From positions 1 to 64,000 of the forward strand of contig JADKDJ010000006.1 in the NCBI GenBank assembly GCA_016718405.1: a DNA stretch of 64,000 nt. The letters are read 5' to 3'. Below the pieces are notes generated by a model that saw only the letters and a list, made by a program, of their open reading frames with translations, was not told the DNA's origin and did not search any database. The DNA comes from Candidatus Rhodoferax odensensis (lineage in GTDB: Bacteria > Pseudomonadota > Gammaproteobacteria > Burkholderiales > Burkholderiaceae_C). Position numbers and translations under genes: made by a program. Positions within the stretch are counted from its first letter, which is position 1, and each line of letters starts with the position of its first letter. Positions 26,273 to 34,640 of this stretch are shown in pieces.

Positions 26273-27498
26273 GGCGCGTTGTCCGTCTTGATGCGCAGGC
26301 GCTCACCGTCAGCGCTGAGTGCGTAGCCGCGGGCCCTGGTTTGCGCGGTGGCAGCGTTCAGCTCCGCCGGGGTCAGAGTCATGCCGGTGCCTTTCAATTC
26401 ACCATCGGCGAACTCAAGCGTGGCCAGGGACTTGGCTGGCGGCGTGACGCTGCCCAGAGCGCTGAGCAGCGACTCCAGGTCGCGTGCACCCAGCGCGCCG
26501 GTGGCTTGGCGCAGGGCGGCTACCTCGCGTGCCATCTGAACCGGTGCGTCCACGACCGTCTTGACGCCAGGAAAGCTGCTTGTCAGCGTATTGCGCAGAG
26601 CCGCTTGCTTGGCACGCAGGCTGGCGTTCTCTTTCCAGGCCCAGGCGTTGAGCCCCAGCAAGTGGGTCAGTACCAAGGTCAGCACCGCCCAACGCGCGGC
26701 ACGCCAGCGTGGCGCCTGCAGCCAGGCACGCCAGGTCTCGCCGAGGCGGCGCCAGGTACGCGTGCGCCGGTTGCTGAGCAAGTCGAACTGAGCCAGGTCC
26801 CAGCCGGTCTGCGCCGCCGCGAGCCATCGCTGGCCGGCTTGCTCGATCGTGACCGGGCGCTTGAACAGCTGCTCGGCCAACTCGGCGGCGCCGGGCTCCG
26901 CGCTGATCGCCGACGATTCGGGCCAGGTTGCCAGGGTGACAGCGGCGCTGGTCAAAGGGAGCAGGGTGACGCCGGCCGGGCCGTGCTTGACAATCTGGGT
27001 ATGGGGTGGCGCGCCGATCACGTGAAGCCATTCGCCAGCGCCATCCGGTGCGAGTTCCGGCACAATGCGCGCGGCTGGGCGCCCGGCCTGCTCGAGCAAT
27101 TGCAACGCTGCGTGCAGCCACGCCCGGTTGCACGCAGCCACCCACACTGGGGCGTCGGGTTGCGCCAGCGGTTCAATCGCAAAGTGCAACTGGTCAGGCT
27201 CGTCAAGCGTGCGTTCTTCCAGCAAACCATCGAGTACGGCGCGCAGGCGCTGCGAGCTGCCATCCTGAAAAACGCTCTTGCCCAGCAACCCGCGTGGCAG
27301 CTCCACCCGGTGCCATGAGAGGGCTTGAATCGGCACCACGGCTACCAGCTCGCTGCTGGCGCCCGCAAGTGTCGGCAGCAGCGCAGCGGGCACCTGGGCG
27401 TGCTGCGCGACGCCCACGCCATCGGACGTCAGCACGTATTCAAACGTGGTGGCGGCGCCGCTCAGCTCCAGGGGCAGGGAAACAATCAGGGTGGTCAT
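26269..27498 (-). CDS. gspL: Type II secretion protein GspL
   Basis: 409-residue inner-membrane protein linking the GspE ATPase to the membrane platform. The N-terminal ~230 residues form the actin-like cytoplasmic domain (LSWHRVELPRGLLGKSVF). A single membrane segment follows near 260-285 (WAVLTLVLTHLLGLNAWAWK), then a periplasmic domain. The stop overlaps the gspM start. Order K-L-M is standard. Confidence 0.88.
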   Translation of the reverse strand: MTTLIVSLPLELSGAATTFEYVLTSDGVGVAQHAQVPAALLPTLAGASSELVAVVPIQALSWHRVELPRGLLGKSVFQDGSSQRLRAVLDGLLEERTLDEPDQLHFAIEPLAQPDAPVWVAACNRAWLHAALQLLEQAGRPAARIVPELAPDGAGEWLHVIGAPPHTQIVKHGPAGVTLLPLTSAAVTLATWPESSAISAEPGAAELAEQLFKRPVTIEQAGQRWLAAAQTGWDLAQFDLLSNRRTRTWRRLGETWRAWLQAPRWRAARWAVLTLVLTHLLGLNAWAWKENASLRAKQAALRNTLTSSFPGVKTVVDAPVQMAREVAALRQATGALGARDLESLLSALGSVTPPAKSLATLEFADGELKGTGMTLTPAELNAATAQTRARGYALSADGERLRIKTDNAP

Positions 27499-27517
27499 GC
27501 GTGGGGAGTCTCGGCGC

Positions 27518-28498
27518 TCATTGTAGAGAGTGCGTGGGCACTCGCTCGCGCCAAATCACGCGGGTGCTGCTGGTTGCAAAGAGTAGGTCGCGCTGCACCA
27601 GTGAGCGTTCCTGTACGGTGGTCTGGCCTATCCTGAGCTGGCCGCGCACCTCAAAGAAACGCGTGGTCAGACTGAAATACTCGGGGCTGGGTTCGGCCTT
27701 GATGCTGGGTTCGGCCGCTCTGAGTTCGCTGAGTGCACGGAAGTGGTTGCGTTCACGCCCCGCCACCAAGCGCTTGGCGCTGGCCAGATCGAGCCCATCG
27801 AGGCTGGCGGCCAGCACTTCCGCGCTGGCAGTGTTGACGTTAACCTGCGTGCGCGGACCTTGTGGCAGCGGTGGCAGTAGCGCAATGTGCGGTTTCAAGA
27901 CGGCCAGGCTCGACGCCGACAGTCCCAGCCAAACCAGTTCTTCGACACGCTGGGGCAGCAAGGGCGCACGTTCGGCCAACTTGTTGTCAGGGCTGAAGTC
28001 CGACGCCAGGCGCAGATTCTCGGCCAGCAGGTCCAGCTCGGCGCGCGGCAAACCCAGCAATTCAAACAACTTGGCGAATTGGCGCTTGGTGATCGGCTCG
28101 TCTTGACCGTTGTTGATCAGGTTGGTCACGTTCAAACGCGACTGCAGGTCGGTGATCTGTCCGGACAGAAAGGCGTCCTCGCCCAGTTCGTCCACATTGG
28201 TCGTGTTGTCACGGTCGGCGGCCAAAAAGGTGGACAGTCTGGCCTCTTCCAGCGGAACCGCCCAGGGCTCGGCCAAATGGTCGGCATCCTTGCCGGTTCG
28301 ACCGTCTTCACGCAAGACCAGCCGCGACCAGTCGAGCGCACCGGTCAGCACCCAGGCAGACTGAACCCGTGCCCGTTCGGCCCTTTCCACCTCCAGGCTG
28401 CGCCACTGCTGCCACAGCGCGGCGGCGGCCACGGTGGCCACCAGTGTCACGGTCAGCATCGCCAGCAGGATGGCGGCGCCACGCTGTGTGTGCTTCAT
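27518..28498 (-). CDS. gspK: Type II secretion minor pseudopilin GspK
   Basis: 326-residue tip pseudopilin, much larger than the others. The prepilin-type N-terminus is QRGAAILLAMLTVTLVATVAAAA, lacking the usual glutamate at mature position 5, as is normal for GspK. The helical SAM-like repeats are seen in QITDLQSRLNVTNLINNG and TQVNVNTASAEVLAASLDGLDLASAKRLV. ATG 28498 is chosen because it sits directly before the leader; the frame extends 11 codons upstream into gspJ. It forms the tip complex with GspI and GspJ. Confidence 0.9.
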   Translation of the reverse strand: MKHTQRGAAILLAMLTVTLVATVAAAALWQQWRSLEVERAERARVQSAWVLTGALDWSRLVLREDGRTGKDADHLAEPWAVPLEEARLSTFLAADRDNTTNVDELGEDAFLSGQITDLQSRLNVTNLINNGQDEPITKRQFAKLFELLGLPRAELDLLAENLRLASDFSPDNKLAERAPLLPQRVEELVWLGLSASSLAVLKPHIALLPPLPQGPRTQVNVNTASAEVLAASLDGLDLASAKRLVAGRERNHFRALSELRAAEPSIKAEPSPEYFSLTTRFFEVRGQLRIGQTTVQERSLVQRDLLFATSSTRVIWRERVPTHSLQ

Positions 28499-29187
28499 GA
28501 CCGTGAGCCCGCATACGCCGGTGGCGCCCAATCCCGCGTCAAAACGCCGGCCAACGAGTGGCCTGGTGGCAGCGTCAGCACCAGACGGATGCCATCCGGG
28601 ACCGCGCTGGTAGTGGCGCCAAACGGGTTGACTGGCGACCCCGCCGTGGCGGACAGGGGGTTGCTCCAGCTATTGTTGCGGTAGTAGAAGATTTGCCATT
28701 GCGTCAGCGGCGCCAGCGTCACCTCGCGTTTGCGCTCGTCGTCGCCGGGGTTCTGCGCCCACAACGCGGCCTTTTGCCAAGCCAGTTGGAGTTCGCCGCG
28801 GGTCTTGAGCGGGGGTGACTGCCAGCGCAGCCACAGGCCGGTGCTTTGGTCGCCACGACGTGCCCAGGCCACCACCAGCCAGCCGTCGGCCACGGCGGTG
28901 GCGTTGCGCCGTACCAGACGCAGCGCACGGCCATCCCAGTCCAGCACGGGTGTCGCTGCCTCGCCCTTGGGCGGCGGTGTCGATGGCGCCACCATGGCGT
29001 CGAGATCGGCACCCCATTGGCTTAAGCCGGCTTGCAGGGCCAGCAGTTGATCGGCGCGCTGCGCCGTCTGCGACTGGGCGCGGTGCATGCCATCGAGACC
29101 TTGCCAGCTCATCATGGCCATGAGCGCCATGACGCCCATGGCCACCAGCAGTTCGATCAGGGTGAAGCCCTGATGGTGGCGCCGCAT
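28495..29187 (-). CDS. gspJ: Type II secretion minor pseudopilin GspJ
   Basis: About 230 residues, with a prepilin leader and the cleavage site HQG/FTLIELLVAMGVMAL for the GspO/PilD peptidase. ATG 29187 is chosen over a GTG one codon earlier, and it overlaps the gspI stop. The body is the beta-rich GspJ fold. It overlaps the gspK start by four bases, so the block is translationally coupled. Confidence 0.9.
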   Translation of the reverse strand: MRRHHQGFTLIELLVAMGVMALMAMMSWQGLDGMHRAQSQTAQRADQLLALQAGLSQWGADLDAMVAPSTPPPKGEAATPVLDWDGRALRLVRRNATAVADGWLVVAWARRGDQSTGLWLRWQSPPLKTRGELQLAWQKAALWAQNPGDDERKREVTLAPLTQWQIFYYRNNSWSNPLSATAGSPVNPFGATTSAVPDGIRLVLTLPPGHSLAGVLTRDWAPPAYAGSRS

Positions 29188-29576
29188 CACAGTTGCCCCA
29201 CCACGGTGGAGATCCTCAGGATTGGATCTTGTTGGTCAAACACCTGCGCGTCGACACGGCGGAAGTTGGGGTTGGGTGTTGGTCGCACGGCGACCTTGAC
29301 GGTCAGGCTGCGGCCCGCTTGCTCGCATGGCACATCGTGGTCGCCCACCCCAGGCATTTGACGGGACAGCCGCATTTTGATCAGTTCGTTTTCGGCGCAG
29401 ACATGGGCCAGCAGGGCGTCGGCCTGGCGTTGAGCGTCGCGACTGAGCGAGGCGGTCGAGCGCAGGCCGGCAATCAGCGCCACCGCCACGATGGTCAGAG
29501 CGACCAGAACCTCAATCAACGTGAAGCCCGCCGCGCCGGCACGTCGCGTTCCGGTGACTACCAGTCGCGGGTTCAT
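29187..29576 (-). CDS. gspI: Type II secretion minor pseudopilin GspI
   Basis: 129 residues with the leader and cleavage motif AAG/FTLIEVLVALTIVAVAL. The conserved LLAHVCAENELIKMRL of GspI follows. It initiates the pseudopilus tip with GspJ and GspK. ATG 29576 overlaps the end of gspH by four bases. Confidence 0.9.
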   Translation of the reverse strand: MNPRLVVTGTRRAGAAGFTLIEVLVALTIVAVALIAGLRSTASLSRDAQRQADALLAHVCAENELIKMRLSRQMPGVGDHDVPCEQAGRSLTVKVAVRPTPNPNFRRVDAQVFDQQDPILRISTVVGQL

Positions 29577-30055
29577 GGCTGGGCGTTGCCGGCCGTATCC
29601 GCCAAGATCGCAAAGGGACGCACACCATCCGTTGCCAGGCGCACTGGCCGCTGCGGGCTGGTTGTCGCCACCAGCGTGACCGTCTTGCGGTCGATGATGG
29701 GCTCGGGGCCGAGCCACAATGCGCCCTCGGTGCTGGCGGTCGTCTGCGGGTTCAGCCAGGTCAGCGCCTGACTGCCCCCGGGCAAACCGTCGAACACGAA
29801 TCCACCTGGGGAGACCGTCCAGCGCACGGGCACGCCGCTGGCGCGAGACTGGGCCCGGGCCGCCTCCAGCATGGCGCCCAGGCGCAAGGCTTCGCGTTCC
29901 AGAGCCGTCTCGGCACTGTCACGCAGCGAAAGACTGACGGCGGCGGTGGCCGAGGCAATGATGGCCACTACCACCAGCAATTCCAGCAGGGTGAAGCCTC
30001 GGCGTGCCCGATTGCAGTGTGGCGCGTGTGGCTTGGTTCGGTGGCTCGGAGTCAT
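29573..30055 (-). CDS. gspH: Type II secretion minor pseudopilin GspH
   Basis: 160 residues, prepilin motif RRG/FTLLELLVVVAIIASATA after a basic leader, then the GspH beta-domain. ATG 30055 (MTPSHRTKPH) gives a leader of about 19 residues; a longer frame upstream is unlikely. Links the GspI-J-K tip to the GspG shaft in known systems. 28 bases after gspG. Confidence 0.88.
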   Translation of the reverse strand: MTPSHRTKPHAPHCNRARRGFTLLELLVVVAIIASATAAVSLSLRDSAETALEREALRLGAMLEAARAQSRASGVPVRWTVSPGGFVFDGLPGGSQALTWLNPQTTASTEGALWLGPEPIIDRKTVTLVATTSPQRPVRLATDGVRPFAILADTAGNAQP

Positions 30056-30083
30056 GTGGCGCAGGCCCGCAGACGAGCGTGTG

Positions 30084-30524
30084 CTACTGCCAGCTCCCGA
30101 TATCGGAGTCCTTGCCCTCGCCGCCCGCCTGCCCATCCGCCCCGAAGGACAGCACGTCCACCTCGCCCTTGATGCCGGGGTTGAGGTACTGGTAGGGTCG
30201 ACCCCAAGGGTCCGCTGGCAGTTTGTCCAGATACGGGCGCCAATTGGCTGGAATGGAGCCGCTGGTCGGTTTGGTCTGCAGCGCTTGCAGGCCTTGCTCG
30301 GCGCTGGGAAAGCGTTGATTGTCGAGCTTGTAGAGCTTGAGCGCTTGCATCAGGTTGTTGACATCCGTTTTGGCGGCGGTCAGGCGGGCGTCATCGGCAC
30401 GGTCCAGCACATTGGGCACGATCAGCGCGGCCAGCACGCCGACGATGACCAATACCACCATCAACTCGATCAGTGTGAAACCCGCGTGTCGCAGGCGCAG
30501 ATGGGGGCGCGATAAGTGTCTCAT
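30084..30524 (-). CDS. gspG: Type II secretion major pseudopilin GspG
   Basis: 146 residues, the main shaft subunit. Cleavage motif HAG/FTLIELMVVLVIVGVLAALIVPNVL; then the conserved ADDARLTAAKTDVNNLMQALKLYKLDN and RFPSAEQGLQAL. The C-terminal calcium-binding region is PWGRPYQYLNPGIKGEVDVLSFGADGQAGGEG. First gene of the leftward operon and divergent from gspC; the two start codons are only about 20 bases apart, so promoters lie inside or overlap coding sequence. Confidence 0.95.
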   Translation of the reverse strand: MRHLSRPHLRLRHAGFTLIELMVVLVIVGVLAALIVPNVLDRADDARLTAAKTDVNNLMQALKLYKLDNQRFPSAEQGLQALQTKPTSGSIPANWRPYLDKLPADPWGRPYQYLNPGIKGEVDVLSFGADGQAGGEGKDSDIGSWQ

Positions 30525-30545
30525 GGCTTAGATCATAATCGCCCG

Positions 30546-31097
30546 ATGCAGTTGAAACCGCACAGTGTCTGGTGGCCGCGCATCGCGAGCTTCTTGCTCT
30601 GGATTGCTGCCGCCGCCAGCGTCGCATTCTGGGGTCTGAAGTGGTCCGGCGCGGGCGCCAAGCCTTTGGCCGTGCCCAGCGCCGGCGCGGTAGGTCCGGC
30701 GCTGGTCGATCCACAGGCCATGGCCCGCTTGTTGGGGGCCGGCAGTCTGCCCGGACCGGCCAACGCGGCACCCAGCGCTGCCAGTCGCTACACCCTGTTG
30801 GGGGTGGTGGCAGGCCCTCAAGGCGCCGGCGTGGCGTTGATTTCGGTCGATGGCAAAACGGCTCGGCCGGTCGAAGTCGGTGCGCGGGTGGACGACCAGT
30901 TGACACTGGTGTCGGTGTCGGCGCGTCGGGCGGCGTTGTCGTCCCGCGCGGACGTGCCACCCTCCGTCACGCTGGAGTTGCCGCCGCTAAAAGCCGGCAC
31001 GTCGTTAAACCCAGCTCAGCCGATCCCCACGGCGCCAGGCCAGGCGCCCAAGCCCAACCCGTTCCAGGGCTTCATGCAGAAATCGTCGCCAATTTAG
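30546..31097 (+). CDS. gspC: Type II secretion inner-membrane protein GspC
   Basis: 183 residues: a short cytoplasmic tail, one membrane segment (IASFLLWIAAAASVAFWGLKW), and the homology region that contacts the secretin (SRYTLLGVVAGPQGAGVALISVDGKTARPVEVG). It ends in a Pro-rich tail and lacks the PDZ or coiled-coil domain of longer GspC proteins, as is common in this group. ATG 30546 is preferred over one ten codons upstream that would overlap gspG. It is transcribed divergently from the rest of the gsp genes. Confidence 0.85.
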   Translation: MQLKPHSVWWPRIASFLLWIAAAASVAFWGLKWSGAGAKPLAVPSAGAVGPALVDPQAMARLLGAGSLPGPANAAPSAASRYTLLGVVAGPQGAGVALISVDGKTARPVEVGARVDDQLTLVSVSARRAALSSRADVPPSVTLELPPLKAGTSLNPAQPIPTAPGQAPKPNPFQGFMQKSSPI

Positions 31098-31109
31098 GCG
31101 ATGGCACGC

Positions 31110-32669
31110 TCAGCGTTGCAGGAACATCCGGTAGACGGGGTTGGCCGTTTCTTCGACGTGCGGGTAGTCCAGCGCCGCCAGGAATTTGGCGAAAGCCTTG
31201 TCATCGGCCTTGGGAACCTGTAGCCCGACCAGAATGCGACCGTAGTCCGCGCCCTGATTGCGGTAATGGAACAGGCTGATATTCCAGCCTGGGCGCATCA
31301 TGCTCAGGAATTTCATTAGGGCGCCGGGCCGCTCGGGGAATACAAAACGCAGCAGGCGCTCATCCTGCGCCAGCGCAGAACTGCCGCCGATCATGTGGCG
31401 GATATGCTCCTTGGCCAGTTCGTCGTGGGTCAGGTCCAATGACTCAAAGCCGTGGCGGCCGAAGTTGTTGGCAATCTTGGCGGACTCGCCTTTGCCATGG
31501 GTGGTCAGGCCCACAAACACGTGGGCTTTGCTGGCGTCGCTGATGCGGTAATTGAACTCCGTCACATTGCGCGGCCCCCCGGGCAGTTGGCCGATCAGTT
31601 CGCAAAAGCGTCGGAAGCTGCCGCGCTCCTCGGGAATGGTGACCGCAAACAGCGCCTCGCGCTCTTCGCCCACCTCGGCACGTTCGGTAACGAAACGCAG
31701 GCGGTCAAAGTTCATGTTGGCGCCGCACAGAATGGCGGCGTAGGTCTCGCCCTTGGTCTTGTGCTGCGCCACATACTGTTTGATGGCTGCCACTGCCAGC
31801 GCGCCGGCCGGCTCGACGATGCTGCGGGTGTCGATGAACACGTCCTTGATGGCGGCGCACACTGCGTCGGTGTCCACGGCGATGTAACCATCGACCAATT
31901 TGCGAGTGATTCGAAAGGTCTCTTCGCCCACCAGCTTGACCGCCGTACCGTCCGAGAACAAGCCCACGTCGGGCAAGGTCACGCGTTTCTTCGCCGAGAC
32001 GGACTGCATCATGGCGTCCGAGTCGTTCATTTGCACGCCGATGACCTTGATCTCCGGGCGAACCGCCTTGATGTAGTTGGCTACGCCCGAAATCAGTCCA
32101 CCGCCACCGATGGCCACGAACACCGCGTCAAGTCGGTTTGAGCCATGGCCTTGCAGCTGACGCAGCATTTCCATGGCGATGGTGCCCTGTCCGGCGATCA
32201 CGTCCGGGTCGTCAAACGGGTGCACGAAAGTCAGGCCCTGTTGCTTCTCCAGCGTAAGGGCGTGGGCGTAGGCGTCCGAGTAGCTGTCGCCGTGCAGCAC
32301 CACTTCGCCACCAAAGCCGCGCACCGCATCCACCTTGACTTGAGGCGTGGTTGTTGGCATGACGATCACCGCCCGGGTGCCCAGTTCGTGCGCGCTCAGC
32401 GCCACGCCTTGAGCGTGATTGCCGGCCGAGGCGCAGATGACGCCCTGTTTCAGCTGCTCCGGCGAAAGTTGCGCCATCTTGTTGTAGGCGCCGCGCAGTT
32501 TGAAGCTGCGCACCGGTTGCTGGTCTTCGCGTTTCAAGAGTATGGTGTTGTGCAGTCGGCGACTCAGGCTGCGTGCCGGCTGCAGCGCCGACTCGACAGC
32601 GACGTCATACACGCGCGCGGTCAGGATCTTCTTCAGGTAGTCGGCCGGGGTCAGTGCGGGGGTCTTCAT
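31110..32669 (-). CDS. ilvA: Threonine ammonia-lyase, biosynthetic (threonine deaminase)
   Basis: 519-residue PLP enzyme converting threonine to 2-oxobutanoate, the first step to isoleucine. The PLP lysine is K57 in RSFKLRGAYNKM, and the phosphate-binding loop is AIGGGGLISG. The full-length form has two C-terminal ACT-like regulatory domains (YAAILCGANMNFDRLRFV, then RFVFPERPGALMKFLSMM) that respond to isoleucine and valine in known IlvA. This marks it as biosynthetic rather than the short catabolic form. Convergent with gspC, divergent from the OsmC-family gene. Confidence 0.95.
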   Translation of the reverse strand: MKTPALTPADYLKKILTARVYDVAVESALQPARSLSRRLHNTILLKREDQQPVRSFKLRGAYNKMAQLSPEQLKQGVICASAGNHAQGVALSAHELGTRAVIVMPTTTPQVKVDAVRGFGGEVVLHGDSYSDAYAHALTLEKQQGLTFVHPFDDPDVIAGQGTIAMEMLRQLQGHGSNRLDAVFVAIGGGGLISGVANYIKAVRPEIKVIGVQMNDSDAMMQSVSAKKRVTLPDVGLFSDGTAVKLVGEETFRITRKLVDGYIAVDTDAVCAAIKDVFIDTRSIVEPAGALAVAAIKQYVAQHKTKGETYAAILCGANMNFDRLRFVTERAEVGEEREALFAVTIPEERGSFRRFCELIGQLPGGPRNVTEFNYRISDASKAHVFVGLTTHGKGESAKIANNFGRHGFESLDLTHDELAKEHIRHMIGGSSALAQDERLLRFVFPERPGALMKFLSMMRPGWNISLFHYRNQGADYGRILVGLQVPKADDKAFAKFLAALDYPHVEETANPVYRMFLQR

Positions 32670-32794
32670 GGGTCTTCGATCATAAGCGCCATGACAACGG
32701 GTTGCGCTACCCGCCGCGGGCGCACTGGGCAGATGCAGTGCAGTTCATTGCGGCGCGGCGACAATAGGCGCAATTGTCAAAGGAGGTGAATGCG

Positions 32795-33244
32795 ATGGAA
32801 TGCACAGTCAGTTGGACCGGCGCACTGGGAACTCGCTCGGGCATGGGATTCGTGGCCGAAACGGGTAGCGGCCACACCCTTGTGATGGACGGCGCGCCCG
32901 ACTTGGCCAAGCCGGAAAATGGCGGCCTGAACCTGGCGCCGCGGCCACTGGAGACGGTTCTGGCCGGAACCGGCGGCTGCACTGGCTACGACGTGGTGCT
33001 GATCCTCAAGCGCGGCCGCCACGACGTGCGTGGCTGCACGGTCAAACTCAGTGCCGAGCGCGCCGACACTGATCCCAAGGTCTTCACCGCAATCGCCATG
33101 CACTTCTCGGTCACAGGCAAAGGCATTCCCGCCGCTGCCGTGGAGCGCGCCATCGCGATGAGCCATGAGAAGTACTGCTCCGCCAGCATCATGCTGGGCA
33201 AGACCGCAAACATTGTCACCAGTTTCGAACTGATCGAGGCGTGA
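32795..33244 (+). CDS. OsmC-family peroxiredoxin-like protein
   Basis: 149-residue cytoplasmic protein of the OsmC/YhfA type, thiol peroxidases that reduce organic hydroperoxides. The two redox cysteines are visible, in GGCTGYDVV and in KYCSASIML. The start is fixed by an excellent ribosome site, AAAGGAGGTGA, 8 bases before ATG 32795. It runs divergently from ilvA across a short gap. Confidence 0.88.
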   Translation: MECTVSWTGALGTRSGMGFVAETGSGHTLVMDGAPDLAKPENGGLNLAPRPLETVLAGTGGCTGYDVVLILKRGRHDVRGCTVKLSAERADTDPKVFTAIAMHFSVTGKGIPAAAVERAIAMSHEKYCSASIMLGKTANIVTSFELIEA

Positions 33245-33259
33245 CTGAAGCGAAAGGGC

Positions 33260-33338
33260 CGTCATTGCGAACGAAGTGAAGCAATTCAGGACCCCAAAAA
33301 ATATGTGGATCGCCACGGCCTGCGGCCTCGCGATGACG
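33260..33338. repeat. Interspersed repeat with inverted ends (CGTCATTGCGA ... TCGCGATGACG)
   Basis: An approximately 79-base element between the OsmC gene and coq7 with inverted termini matching in 10 of 11 positions. Its right half (GTGGATCGCCACGGCCTGCG) reappears with two mismatches at 54850-54882 and with five transitions at 48995-49023. It resembles widespread bacterial intergenic repeats that start with GTCATTGCGA. It may act as a terminator or be a miniature mobile repeat. Confidence 0.7.
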
Positions 33339-33362
33339 ATATCGGCCCAAGGCCCTAGACGG

Positions 33363-33983
33363 TCAAATTCGATGCGCCACCGAAGTCATCACCTTGGCAG
33401 CCAGACGCATCAGTCCTTGAACGGGTGTCGGCAGCATCGCCGCCCCGGCATCCTGCGCGGCTTGCGCGTGGCGCGACTCGTCGTCTTTCATCTGGGTCAC
33501 GATCGCGCGCGAAGCTAGGTCGCGTTCGGGCAGCAGTTCCAGGTGACTGGCCAGATGGGCCTCAACCTGGCGTTCTGTTTCGGCGACAAAGCCCAGGCTG
33601 ACCCGGTCGCCCAGACGCCCGGCGATCAAACCCAGGCCAAAGGCGCCGGCGTACCATACCGGATTGAGCAGGGATGGTCTGGCGCCAAGAGCGTCCAGAC
33701 GTTGCCGAGTCCAGGCAAGGTGGTCAGCCTCCTCCTGGCTGGCAAGTGTCAGCTGCGTTCGTAACTGATTGTTACGAGTCGCCAAGGCCTGGGCGGTGTA
33801 CAGGGCTTGGGCGCACACTTCCCCCACATGGTTAACCCGCATTAGAGCCCCGGAAAGGTCTTTTTCGGTATCGGACAAGTCGTCGGTTGGCAATTCCGGT
33901 GTTGGGCAAGGTGCGCTAGCACGGGGTGTAACGAAAAGTGTGCGCAGCGCCGCATCGGCGGCATTCAGCCAAGCGTCCGTCAT
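33363..33983 (-). CDS. coq7: Ubiquinone biosynthesis hydroxylase Coq7
   Basis: 206-residue di-iron monooxygenase for the last hydroxylation of the ubiquinone ring (2-octaprenyl-3-methyl-6-methoxy-1,4-benzoquinol step). The ligand motifs appear in order: MRVNHVGEVCAQALYTAQ, SQEEADHLAWT, ETERQVEAHLASH and MKDDESRHAQAA. This is the alternative to UbiF used by many betaproteobacteria. The start ATG overlaps the stop of the PIN-toxin gene (ATGA), so translation may be coupled. The interspersed repeat lies just after its stop. Confidence 0.92.
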   Translation of the reverse strand: MTDAWLNAADAALRTLFVTPRASAPCPTPELPTDDLSDTEKDLSGALMRVNHVGEVCAQALYTAQALATRNNQLRTQLTLASQEEADHLAWTRQRLDALGARPSLLNPVWYAGAFGLGLIAGRLGDRVSLGFVAETERQVEAHLASHLELLPERDLASRAIVTQMKDDESRHAQAAQDAGAAMLPTPVQGLMRLAAKVMTSVAHRI

Positions 33984-34408
33984 GGCGCCTCGAAGGGATT
34001 GACTACATGAACGCCCAATGGTCGCTTCAAAGAGCCCGCATCCTCGCTATACAGGGTCTTGACGCCGTGCTCAGCGCAAATCGCGATGATCAGCGCGTCC
34101 CAAACCTGATATTTGTGCGTGGCCACCAGTTTCCAGGCTTGTGCATAGGCCTGCTGGGATGCGCCTACAACCCGAGCTGCCTGCGAGAACAAGTCCACCG
34201 CCTCAAAGGCCTGGGCATGGGTCATGGCCTGTTTTCGAAGCACCACGTTCATGAACTCACTGACAACCTGTCCGAGCAGACAAGCCTGCGGACTCAAGGT
34301 GAGCCGCGTCAGCAGTTGCTTGGCGATATGCTGCTTTGTGGCAGACGTATTGCTCTCGGTTGCATAGACCAAAATGTTGGTGTCGATCGTCCAAGGCAGC
34401 TCAGTCAT
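33980..34408 (-). CDS. PIN-domain toxin (VapC-like)
   Basis: 142-residue predicted ribonuclease toxin. PIN acidic residues are present: IDTNILVYA, SEFMNVVL, WDALIIAICAEHG and LYSEDAG. ATG 34408 overlaps the antitoxin stop by 8 bases; an ATG three codons earlier is also in frame. Its own stop overlaps the coq7 start. The usual role is growth control or stabilisation by cleaving RNA, held in check by the upstream antitoxin; the target RNA cannot be read here. Confidence 0.88.
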   Translation of the reverse strand: MTELPWTIDTNILVYATESNTSATKQHIAKQLLTRLTLSPQACLLGQVVSEFMNVVLRKQAMTHAQAFEAVDLFSQAARVVGASQQAYAQAWKLVATHKYQVWDALIIAICAEHGVKTLYSEDAGSLKRPLGVHVVNPFEAP

Positions 34409-34640
34409 CGTAGGCATCACTGCGTTCAAACTTCTTGCCAAGTGAGCCAGTCATCCGGATAGCCAGAACCTTTTGAATGAGGGCTTCCCGCTCCTTCGGG
34501 CTTGCTTCAGTTTGGGGTACCTGAGTCAGCTTCAGCAAGGGCTTCCCATAGCGGGTAACGGTCAAGTCCTCGCCCGCAGCGACGCGTGCGGCGATGGCCG
34601 AAAAATGATGAATCACCTCGCGCGAGGTCACGGCGGTCAT
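34401..34640 (-). CDS. Phd/YefM-type antitoxin
   Basis: 79 residues. The N-terminal DNA-binding part matches Phd/YefM (MTAVTSREVIHHFSAIAARVAAGEDLTVTRYGKPLLKL), and the acidic, charged tail probably wraps the toxin. ATG 34640 starts the family pattern. Expected to neutralise the PIN toxin and repress its own promoter. Upstream, around 34720-34735, an AT-rich imperfect palindrome near TTGTATAACATTG could be the promoter/operator. Confidence 0.87.
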   Translation of the reverse strand: MTAVTSREVIHHFSAIAARVAAGEDLTVTRYGKPLLKLTQVPQTEASPKEREALIQKVLAIRMTGSLGKKFERSDAYDD

